From the NCBI GenBank assembly GCA_903897205.1, contig CAIUAS010000160.1, positions 1 through 6,367 of the forward strand: a stretch of 6,367 bases of DNA, written 5' to 3'. The translations under genes were made by a program, and so were the position numbers. Shown here piece after piece: positions 1 to 4,675 of this stretch. The DNA is from an uncultured Gammaproteobacteria bacterium (GTDB lineage Bacteria > Pseudomonadota > Gammaproteobacteria > CAIUAS01). The notes beneath the pieces are model-generated. The model ran no database searches. It was not told where the DNA came from and saw nothing but the letters and a program-made list of their open reading frames with translations. Position 1 is the first letter of the stretch; each line of letters opens with the position of its first letter.

Positions 1-399
1 AATAATAATAATAATTAATGCAATTGTTGGAATTTCATTAAGCCAGCGGTAAAAATTATGCGCGTGATGATTATTATTGCGTTGGAAATTAATATAAAGT
101 TTACCGCAATAAAAGTGAAAAACAATTAATAGCAAAACAAGTGCTAACTTTAATTGCATCCAACCGCTGGATAAATAGCCCACGGAATCGTAACTCATTA
201 ACCAGGATCCAGACATGATGGTTAATACGGCGCCTGGTGTCATAATGCCGTAAAATAATTTTCGCTCCATTATTTTAAAACGCTCATTGCTAATTTCATC
301 TTTACACATGGCATGATAGACGAATAAGCGTGGGAGATAAAATAGACCGGCAAACCAAGTGACCATGAAAATGACGTGAAAAGCTTTTATCCAGAGCAT
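1..399 (-). CDS. hemJ: HemJ-type protoporphyrinogen IX oxidase, C-terminus cut by window edge
   Basis: HemJ is an inner-membrane protein that oxidises protoporphyrinogen IX to protoporphyrin IX in haem synthesis, replacing HemG or HemY. The frame is open for 133 codons from ATG at 399 to the window edge; family members are about 140-150 residues, so only a short tail is missing. The N-terminus MLWIKAFHVIFMVTWFAGLF matches the family; His8 is the conserved histidine linked to haem binding and activity. Membrane segments are visible at about 6-26, 50-69, 82-103 and from 122 onward, the last after the NEIP motif (121-124). The conserved C-terminal basic residue would lie beyond the edge. An AAGGA ribosome site sits about 8 bases before the ATG. 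The gene is divergent from erpA. The final codons seen are five identical Ile ATT codons. The family call is firm; the true C-terminus is unseen. Confidence 0.93.
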   Translation of the reverse strand, partial: MLWIKAFHVIFMVTWFAGLFYLPRLFVYHAMCKDEISNERFKIMERKLFYGIMTPGAVLTIMSGSWLMSYDSVGYLSSGWMQLKLALVLLLIVFHFYCGKLYINFQRNNNHHAHNFYRWLNEIPTIALIIIII

Positions 400-514
400 C
401 GTAGTTATCCTTTTGTTATAGGTGGAAATTGTGCCGTATTTTAGTATTTCATGTTAAAAAATGCGATAACTATTTATCTATATTAGCAAAGATTGATTAA
501 AGAGGTGTTTTAGT

Positions 515-543
515 TTGACGACCGGTCTGTAACTGACTAAAAT
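515..543 (+). promoter_or_regulatory. Predicted sigma-70 promoter of erpA
   Basis: A -35 box TTGACG (515-520) is followed by a 17-base spacer and a -10 box TAAAAT (538-543). This places transcription start near 550 and leaves a leader of about 30 bases. A GAG ribosome site (571-573) lies 6 bases before the erpA ATG at 580. The boxes and spacing are close to consensus. An imperfect palindrome at 533-551 covers the -10 box and may be an operator. Confidence 0.7.
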
Positions 544-551
544 TTAATCAG
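533..551. promoter_or_regulatory. Imperfect palindrome over the erpA -10 box, candidate operator
   Basis: The 19-base sequence CTGACTAAAATTTAATCAG pairs at 8 of 9 symmetric positions around a central A. It overlaps the -10 box and probable start site of the erpA promoter, where a repressor would act. In E. coli erpA is controlled by IscR, but the half-site spacing here is two bases longer than the type 1 IscR motif as I remember it, so the identity of any binding protein is open. AT-rich palindromes also arise by chance. Confidence 0.35.
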
Positions 552-579
552 ATATATTTAATAAACTTAAGAGTAATTT

Positions 580-1032
580 ATGAACCAAGTAGCAATGCAA
601 CAAAATCAAGCGGCTGATATCGAAATTCCCTCTGCAATAGCTTTTACTGAAGCCGCTGCGCGTAAAGTATGGGAGTTGATTGAGGAGGAGGGAAATTCTA
701 ATTTGATGTTACGAGTTTATATTACTGGCGGTGGCTGTTCAGGATTTCAGTATGGTTTTACATTTGAAGAAACTGTTAATGCCGATGATAGCATTATTGA
801 AAAGTGTTTTAATAAAAATGCCGCTGGTGGTGAAAATACCGATGAGGGTGATGAAGGCGAGGGCGGCCAGGGCACTACCGTTTGTGTTAAGTTGCTAGTT
901 GACCCAATGAGTTTTCAATATTTAGCGGGTGCTGAAATAGATTATGAAAAAAAATTGCAAGCTGAGCAGTTTGTTATTCGTAACCCTAATGCTAAAACAA
1001 CTTGTGGTTGCGGCTCCTCATTTGCAGCTTAG
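580..1032 (+). CDS. erpA: ErpA, A-type iron-sulfur cluster carrier with an acidic insert
   Basis: ErpA receives Fe-S clusters from the Isc machinery and passes them to target enzymes in the cytoplasm, including those of isoprenoid synthesis. The 150-residue product carries the family signature LRVYITGGGCSGFQYGFTF (44-62), VDPMSFQYLAGAEIDY (107-122) and the C-terminal NPNAKTTCGCGSSF. The three cluster-ligand cysteines are Cys53, Cys142 and Cys144. The E. coli protein is about 114 residues; the extra length comes from a longer N-terminus and about 25 extra residues (roughly 77-101) rich in Gly, Glu and Asp, with extra cysteines at 76 and 102 on each side. The core matches ErpA better than IscA, notably in YITGGGCSGFQYGFTF and VDPMS. 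The start at 580 has a GAG ribosome site 6 bases upstream; a later start at Met5 is possible. The gene is monocistronic and convergent with anmK. Confidence 0.95.
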   Translation: MNQVAMQQNQAADIEIPSAIAFTEAAARKVWELIEEEGNSNLMLRVYITGGGCSGFQYGFTFEETVNADDSIIEKCFNKNAAGGENTDEGDEGEGGQGTTVCVKLLVDPMSFQYLAGAEIDYEKKLQAEQFVIRNPNAKTTCGCGSSFAA

Positions 1033-1049
1033 GAAAATTTTATTTTTCT
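1031..1049. terminator. Weak possible terminator between convergent erpA and anmK
   Basis: An AGGAAAA arm (1031-1037) can pair with TTTTTCT (1043-1049) around a five-base loop, giving 7 pairs including one G-U. The stem is nearly all A-U, overlaps the erpA stop codon, and lacks a separate downstream T run on the plus strand. The convergent gap of 54 bases needs some form of termination, but this hairpin is weak and nothing better is visible. Confidence 0.22.
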
Positions 1050-1086
1050 GAGTCAATAAAGCTAATATTGCAAACTTCAAAAAATA

Positions 1087-2196
1087 TTAAGCAAAATAAA
1101 CGCCGCCTAAAATAGTAGTTTGAGTTGCTCCCGTTACGCTCGGTAGGTTGCTTGGTTTTTTATTTAAAGTTTGTTGGGCAAACCAAGCAAAGGCAATAGC
1201 TTCCATCCATTGAGCTGGTACGCCCAAGTTATCGGTTGGATAAACGCTACTATTACCACAATTGGCTTTTAAGCGGTCTAGCAAGTATTTATTTTTTAAT
1301 CCTCCGCCACAAACTAAAATAGTCGAATCTTTTGCAACTAACTGGATGGCGTTAGCAATGCTTTTCGCAGTGAGTTCGCATAAAGTAGCTTGAATGTCTG
1401 TAGGTGTTAATTCAATGGCTAAAATAGATAAATATTTTTTTAGCCAAGCTAAGTTAAAATATTCTCTCCCTGTGCTTTTAGGGGCTGGATGGGTAAAATA
1501 AGGATCGCTTAGCAATAGTGTTAATAAAGCAATATTAATATTTCCAGACGCTCCCCAGTGGCCATTTTCATCATAGGATTTACCTAACTGCTGAGATATC
1601 CAATTATCTAATAGCGTGTTAGCAGGGCCAGTATCAAAACCAATGATAGGTTGATTTAAGTCAGCAGGTAAATAGGTAATATTGGCTATTCCGCCCAAAT
1701 TTAAAATAATTCTATTTTCTCGTGGATTACGAAATATATCATTATGAAAAGTAGGTGCAAGCGGCGCTCCTTGTCCGCCTAATGCCATATCGCGTCGACG
1801 AAAATCTGCGATAGTCGTAATTCCTGTTTTGACTGCAATGACATTCGGATCACCAATTTGTAAGGTGAATGGAAATTTACCATTCGGTTGATGTCGGATG
1901 GTCTGGCCATGGCTACCAATCGCTTTTATTTTCGCAATGTTTATATTTGCTTTTTTAATTAATGTATTAGCTGTTTTAGCAAATAATGCGCCTATTTTTA
2001 TATCAAGTTCACTCATGCGATTGATTTCATTATCGCCAGGGGTACAAAGGCGAATTAAATCGTTGCGTAATTCATTAGAAATAGTTTGACTATGAGTGGC
2101 AATTAATCGCAACGTTTTTTCCTGAAAATCAACTAACACAGCATCTATGGCATCCATGCTTGTGCCAGACATTAATCCAATAAATAATTCGCTCAT
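1087..2196 (-). CDS. anmK: AnmK, 1,6-anhydro-N-acetylmuramic acid kinase
   Basis: AnmK uses ATP to open and phosphorylate 1,6-anhydro-MurNAc, yielding MurNAc-6-phosphate in cytoplasmic recycling of peptidoglycan. The 369-residue product equals the E. coli length. Motifs in order: N-terminal phosphate loop GLMSGTSMDAID (7-18), GSHGQTIRH (94-102), IADFRRRDMALGGQGAPL (129-146), NLGGIANIT (166-174), GFDTGPANTLLD (186-197) with Asp188 as the expected catalytic base, STGREYFN (241-248), CGGG (296-299), and the C-terminal TGATQTTILGG region. The start is ATG at 2196, which gives the family N-terminus and has AGGA 11 bases upstream; an in-frame TTG at 2229 adds 11 residues not typical of the family. 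Two small changes from the commonest motifs are Ala16 for Gly and GPAN for GPGN. It is convergent with erpA and divergent from rnpB; erpA-anmK adjacency also occurs in pseudomonads, as I recall. Confidence 0.97.
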   Translation of the reverse strand: MSELFIGLMSGTSMDAIDAVLVDFQEKTLRLIATHSQTISNELRNDLIRLCTPGDNEINRMSELDIKIGALFAKTANTLIKKANINIAKIKAIGSHGQTIRHQPNGKFPFTLQIGDPNVIAVKTGITTIADFRRRDMALGGQGAPLAPTFHNDIFRNPRENRIILNLGGIANITYLPADLNQPIIGFDTGPANTLLDNWISQQLGKSYDENGHWGASGNINIALLTLLLSDPYFTHPAPKSTGREYFNLAWLKKYLSILAIELTPTDIQATLCELTAKSIANAIQLVAKDSTILVCGGGLKNKYLLDRLKANCGNSSVYPTDNLGVPAQWMEAIAFAWFAQQTLNKKPSNLPSVTGATQTTILGGVYFA

Positions 2197-2229
2197 AACC
2201 AAATTTTTCCTATAAACACAGAGATACAA

Positions 2230-2258
2230 ATTTTGCAGTATGAAAAAAATAAGTGTAA
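2230..2258 (-). promoter_or_regulatory. Predicted anmK promoter
   Basis: On the minus strand, TTACAC (2258-2253) and CAAAAT (2235-2230) are spaced 17 bases apart and could serve as -35 and -10 boxes. Start of transcription would fall near 2223, leaving a leader of about 27 bases before ATG 2196. Both boxes match consensus only in part. They coincide with the opposite-strand boxes proposed for rnpB. Confidence 0.4.
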
Positions 2259-2259
2259 T
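2231..2259 (+). promoter_or_regulatory. Predicted rnpB promoter
   Basis: The -10 box TGTAAT (2254-2259) matches consensus at 5 of 6 bases and lies about 10 bases before the predicted first RNA base at 2269. The -35 is poor: TTTTGC (2231-2236) at 17 bases, or TTGCAG (2233-2238) at 15 bases. Position relative to the RNA 5' end is the main support. Confidence 0.5.
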
Positions 2260-2268
2260 CTACGAACC

Positions 2269-2630
2269 GAGAGTTGGCTAGACAATCGCTGTGCTTGCAA
2301 AAGCATGGAGGAAAGTCCGGGCTCCGCAGGGTAAGATGCCAGGTAATGCCTGGGAGGTGAAAGCCTACGGAAAGTGCCGCAGAAAATATACCGCCGGTTG
2401 CAAAATCGGTAAGGGTGAAAAGGTGCGGTAAGAGCGCACCGCGCCGTTGGTAACAACGGTGGCAGGGCAAACCCCATCTGGAGCAAGACCAAATAGGAAC
2501 CCACGCAAATTTTATTTGTAAACGTGTGATCCGCACGGGGTTCGGGTAGGTCGCTTGAGGTATATGGTGACATATATCCCAGATGAATGATTGTCCACGA
2601 CAAAACCCGGCTTATCGGCCGACTCTTTCT
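2269..2630 (+). ncRNA. rnpB: RNase P RNA, bacterial type A
   Basis: This is the catalytic RNA of RNase P, which cuts 5' leaders from pre-tRNAs together with protein RnpA. Hallmarks are GAGGAAAGTCCGGGC starting at 2308 (P4 5' strand and CR I), GGTAAGGGTGAAAAGGTGCG and the following GTAAGAGCGCACCGC (CR II/III region), GGGTAGG (2544-2550), whose GGT at 2545-2547 corresponds to the L15 contact for tRNA CCA, and CCCGGCTTAT near the 3' end (P4 3' strand). Ends were set by P1: 2269-2279 pairs with 2617-2627 over 11 positions including G-U pairs. P2 is GACAATC (2281-2287) with GATTGTC (2589-2595). P3 is only a small hairpin with a GCAA loop (2291-2306). Length near 360 fits the class (E. coli 377). 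The exact 3' end is uncertain by a few bases. Open frames antisense to it are not genes. Confidence 0.97.
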
Positions 2631-2824
2631 CTTAATTAACGTTGTTTGCTTTTTTGCAAGCCCCCCGTTTTACTAGCATTAGCTAACTATTTCTCTCTTT
2701 TTCACTCTTGCTTCTATTAAAAATTAAATCCTTTGCTTGGCACCGAAGCCAGTTCGAGAAGTGCCGTGGCGACAGGTTCCCAAGAAAACCATCTAACTCC
2801 ATACAATTTATTGCTCAACTCCCC
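2631..2824. other. Non-coding gap between rnpB and the dcw promoter
   Basis: I see no gene here. It begins with the sequence after rnpB, where an RNA 3' end would form: a small hairpin GTTTGC/GCAAGC around six Ts (2644-2661) is followed by a C run and then pyrimidine-rich sequence, not by a clean T tract, so it is a poor terminator. A T-rich stretch at 2690-2705 follows. The GC-richer patch at 2736-2784 is listed separately. A minus-strand open frame crossing this gap has no recognisable protein and runs into the MraZ operator, so I do not call it. Confidence 0.6.
2736..2784. repeat. GC-richer nested inverted-repeat patch of unknown role
   Basis: GGCAC (2739-2743) pairs with GTGCC (2761-2765). 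Inside, CGAA (2744-2747) pairs with TTCG (2753-2756) around a GCCAG loop, leaving AGAA unpaired on the 3' side. An alternative outer pairing joins CTTGG (2736-2740) with CCAAG (2780-2784). The patch is clearly richer in G and C than the intergenic sequence around it. It could be a dispersed intergenic repeat, a piece of a small RNA or leader, or a remnant; none can be shown from one copy. Confidence 0.35.
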
Positions 2825-2851
2825 TTGACGTTGCCTTTTTGTTCTTATAGT
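2825..2851 (+). promoter_or_regulatory. Predicted promoter of the dcw operon upstream of mraZ
   Basis: TTGACG (2825-2830) is a good -35 box. Two -10 choices exist: TATAGT (2846-2851) at a 15-base spacer and TAGTGT (2848-2853) at 17 bases. Either puts the transcript start at about 2858-2860, just before the MraZ box array, as expected for the mra promoter whose repressor sites lie in the transcript leader. Confidence 0.6.
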
Positions 2852-2860
2852 GTAGCTAAG

Positions 2861-2910
2861 TGGTAGAAAGTGGTAGAAAGTGGGTAAAAGTGGGAAAGGT
2901 TGGGGTAAAG
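2861..2910 (+). promoter_or_regulatory. MraZ operator: five tandem 10-base repeats
   Basis: Five units follow one another with an exact 10-base period: TGGTAGAAAG (2861), TGGTAGAAAG (2871), TGGGTAAAAG (2881), TGGGAAAGGT (2891) and TGGGGTAAAG (2901). This is the known MraZ box layout, TGGGN separated by 5 bases, as described for E. coli, where MraZ represses its own promoter; the AAAGTGG reading also resembles the Mycoplasma MraZ box. The first two units have T instead of G at the fourth base. A further degenerate unit, TGTAGCTAAG, lies in phase at 2851. The last unit's GGGG (2902-2905) also serves as the likely mraZ ribosome site, 7 bases before the ATG. Confidence 0.88.
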
Positions 2911-2912
2911 TA

Positions 2913-3371
2913 ATGTTTCGTGGTATCAATGCAATTTTGATCGATGCAAAGGGGCGCATGGCTATGCCAGCGCGCTACCGTGAGCAATTACAGCAAAATA
3001 GCGTGTCCCAACTTATTGTGACGATTGATACTGAATCACCGTGCTTATTGCTTTATCCCCTACCTGAATGGGAAGTGATCGAACAAAAAATTCAAGCGCT
3101 ACCAAGTTTTAATAAAGTAGCTCGCCGTATTCAACGTTTGTTGATAGGGCATGCGACAGAAGCAGAATTAGACGCGAATGGCAGATTGTTATTACCGCCT
3201 TTACTGCGCGAATACGCACAGTTAGATAAAAAAATGATGTTGGTAGGGCAAGGTAAAAAGTTTGAATTATGGGACGAAACTCAATGGCATGCTGGACGTG
3301 CTAATTGGTTGAAAGAAGAGGCGAGTTCTACCGATGAACTGCCGGAAGATTTACAAACGTTGGCGTTATAA
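2913..3371 (+). CDS. mraZ: MraZ, transcriptional regulator of the dcw cluster
   Basis: MraZ is a ring-forming DNA-binding protein of the SpoVT-AbrB fold that represses the operon it heads. From ATG 2913 the product is 152 residues, the same as E. coli MraZ, beginning MFRGINAILIDAKGRMAMPA. Two tandem domains are visible, each with the family D-x-x-x-R signature: Asp11 to Arg15 and Asp87 to Arg91, covering about 5-52 and 81-124. An upstream in-frame GTG at 2880 would add 11 residues encoded by the operator repeats and was rejected, because MFRG is the conserved N-terminus and GGGG (2902-2905) is well placed for ATG 2913. It is the first gene of the unit and ends 3 bases before rsmH. Autoregulation is supported by the repeat array directly upstream. 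Confidence 0.97.
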   Translation: MFRGINAILIDAKGRMAMPARYREQLQQNSVSQLIVTIDTESPCLLLYPLPEWEVIEQKIQALPSFNKVARRIQRLLIGHATEAELDANGRLLLPPLLREYAQLDKKMMLVGQGKKFELWDETQWHAGRANWLKEEASSTDELPEDLQTLAL

Positions 3372-3374
3372 CAA

Positions 3375-4310
3375 ATGATGGATAGTTATAACCACCAGCC
3401 GGTGTTGCTGGATGAAATTATTACCGCGTTGGCGATAAAGCCTGAGGGAGTTTATCTTGATGCAACCTTTGGGCGTGGTGGGCATAGCCAAGCAATTTTG
3501 AACAGGTTAAATGCAAATGGTCGTTTACTGGCGATTGATAGAGATCCAGAGGCGGCTGAATTTGCAAAAGAAAAATTTGGACAAGAGTCCCGTTTAACGT
3601 TTTTTAAAGGACCCTTTGCTTGTTTGCAAACGTTCGCTCAGGAACAGCAAGTTGAAGGCAAAGTAAATGGCATTTTAATGGACTTGGGGGTTTCATCCCC
3701 CCAAATAGACAACCCAAGGCGTGGGTTTAGCTTTCTACAGGATGGACCGCTAGATATGCGAATGGACACGAATAATGGCGATGCAGTCGCAACATGGCTG
3801 CATCGAGCAAAAGAAAATGAGATTGCTCGCGTACTCTTTGAATATGGTGAAGAGCGTTACTCGCGACGTATTGCTCGCGCTATTGTTCGTGAAAGACTGA
3901 TAGAACCCATTCAAACAACCGCTCGTTTGGCTGCTATCGTAAGCGCTGCAAATCCCGCCTGGGAAAGACATAAACATCCAGCAACCCGAACCTTCCAAGC
4001 ATTAAGAATTTTTATTAATCAGGAATTAACTGAACTCCAGGCAGGCTTAGATCAAGCGCTTGCTATTTTGGCTACGGGTGGACGTTTGGTCGTAGTGAGT
4101 TTCCATTCATTAGAAGACCGCATTGTTAAACGTTTTATTCGCAAACATAGTAAAGACGAGAGTTTGCCAATAGAGCTTCCCGTGTTTGCATCGGTTATGC
4201 AGCCAAGGCTTAAAAGTCTGGGGCGTTCTATTAAACCTAGTGATGAAGAGATCGCACGTAATGTGAGATCAAGAAGTGCAATTTTAAGAGTGGCGGAGAA
4301 ATTAGTATGA
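3375..4310 (+). CDS. rsmH: RsmH, 16S rRNA m4C1402 methyltransferase
   Basis: RsmH (MraW) uses S-adenosylmethionine to methylate N4 of C1402 of 16S rRNA, near the ribosomal P site. The 311-residue product is full length (E. coli about 313). Motifs: SAM-binding DATFGRGGHS (29-38), LLAIDRDPEA (51-60), LMDLGVSSPQID (101-112), RGFSF then DGPLDMRMD (117-131), HPATRTFQALRIFIN (201-215), VVSFHSLEDRIVKRF (240-254) and the C-terminal NVRSRSAILR (296-305). ATG 3375 and the adjacent ATG 3378 are both possible; I chose 3375 because E. coli also begins with Met-Met. No good ribosome site lies just upstream: the nearest GGAAG is about 27 bases away inside mraZ, so translation is probably coupled to mraZ, whose stop is 3 bases before. 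Its stop overlaps the ftsL start in ATGA. Confidence 0.98.
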   Translation: MMDSYNHQPVLLDEIITALAIKPEGVYLDATFGRGGHSQAILNRLNANGRLLAIDRDPEAAEFAKEKFGQESRLTFFKGPFACLQTFAQEQQVEGKVNGILMDLGVSSPQIDNPRRGFSFLQDGPLDMRMDTNNGDAVATWLHRAKENEIARVLFEYGEERYSRRIARAIVRERLIEPIQTTARLAAIVSAANPAWERHKHPATRTFQALRIFINQELTELQAGLDQALAILATGGRLVVVSFHSLEDRIVKRFIRKHSKDESLPIELPVFASVMQPRLKSLGRSIKPSDEEIARNVRSRSAILRVAEKLV

Positions 4311-4675
4311 ATGCAGCGGCGCGCGCTTTAGCGGAAGGCACGTTAGGCCCAACTGGGGCTAGAACACTTACTGTATCCAGCCAAATGCTGGGACTTATTT
4401 TATTAGTGATTACTGTGTTAGCTTCGGCGGTTGCGGTTGTCTATGTTAAAAATTTAGATCGCCAATTATATGGCGATTTACAAACTTTAAAACAAGCTCG
4501 CGATAGTTTACATGTTGAGTATGGCCAGTTATTGCTTGAACAAAACACCTTGGCCGCGCCAGCAAGAATACAAGCTATTGCACAACAGCAATTAGGAATG
4601 GGTATCATCGCCACGAAAGATATCTCAGTAATTAACTTGACGTCCCCAGTGCTAGGGCCGTCTGTGAATGATTGA
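4307..4675 (+). CDS. ftsL: FtsL, cell division membrane protein
   Basis: FtsL forms a complex with FtsB and FtsQ and helps activate the septal synthase FtsW-FtsI. The 122-residue product has the family layout of a bitopic protein: a cytoplasmic N-terminus of about 26 residues, one membrane segment (about 27-47), a periplasmic coiled-coil region (about 50-82, with QLYGDLQTLKQARDSLHVEY) and the terminal RIQAIAQQQLGM motif (87-98) seen in FtsL proteins. Sequence identity in this family is low, so identification rests on topology, length and its place between rsmH and ftsI. GGAG (4295-4298) is a good ribosome site 8 bases before the ATG. The start overlaps the rsmH stop by 4 bases and the end overlaps ftsI by 8 bases. 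Confidence 0.94.
   Translation: MNAAARALAEGTLGPTGARTLTVSSQMLGLILLVITVLASAVAVVYVKNLDRQLYGDLQTLKQARDSLHVEYGQLLLEQNTLAAPARIQAIAQQQLGMGIIATKDISVINLTSPVLGPSVND

Larger units (their letters stand above)
400..579. promoter_or_regulatory. Divergent hemJ/erpA intergenic region
   Basis: This 180-base AT-rich gap separates the two divergent start codons and must carry both promoters. The erpA promoter is clear and listed separately. For hemJ, read on the minus strand, two -10 candidates are visible: an extended form TGC-TAATAT at 488-480 and TAAAAT at 443-438. Neither has a good -35 box at the right distance, so I do not choose between them. No small gene or RNA is supported here. Confidence 0.5.

Noticed and set aside
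402..472. Inverted repeat TAGTTATC (402-409) and GATAACTA (465-472) in the hemJ leader
   Set aside because: Eight AT-rich bases separated by 55 bases are expected by chance in such sequence, and nothing else supports a structure or operator.
1898..2089. Plus-strand 63-codon open frame inside anmK
   Set aside because: It is the complement of a conserved AnmK region; its hydrophobic look is a by-product of antisense reading.
2197..2229. Upstream TTG start for anmK
   Set aside because: The added residues are not part of the family; ATG 2196 gives exactly the E. coli length and the usual N-terminus.
2193..2603. Two overlapping minus-strand open frames (136 and 108 codons) opposite rnpB
   Set aside because: They lie antisense to a well-conserved structural RNA, have no recognisable domain, and their composition follows the RNA sequence.
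2644..2661. Hairpin GTTTGC/GCAAGC after rnpB as an intrinsic terminator
   Set aside because: Only six pairs including a G-U, with a T-run loop, and it is followed by a C run, not a T tract.
2880..2912. Upstream GTG start for mraZ
   Set aside because: It would translate the operator repeats, whereas ATG 2913 gives the conserved MFRG N-terminus, the family length of 152 and a well-placed ribosome site.
2717..2959. Minus-strand 80-codon open frame across the rnpB-mraZ gap
   Set aside because: Its first part is the complement of the mraZ start and MraZ operator repeats, it has no ribosome site or known family, and the rest is the hairpin patch, reported separately as non-coding.
3750..3998. Minus-strand 82-codon open frame inside rsmH
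   Set aside because: It is opposite conserved RsmH motifs and shows no family features or start signals.
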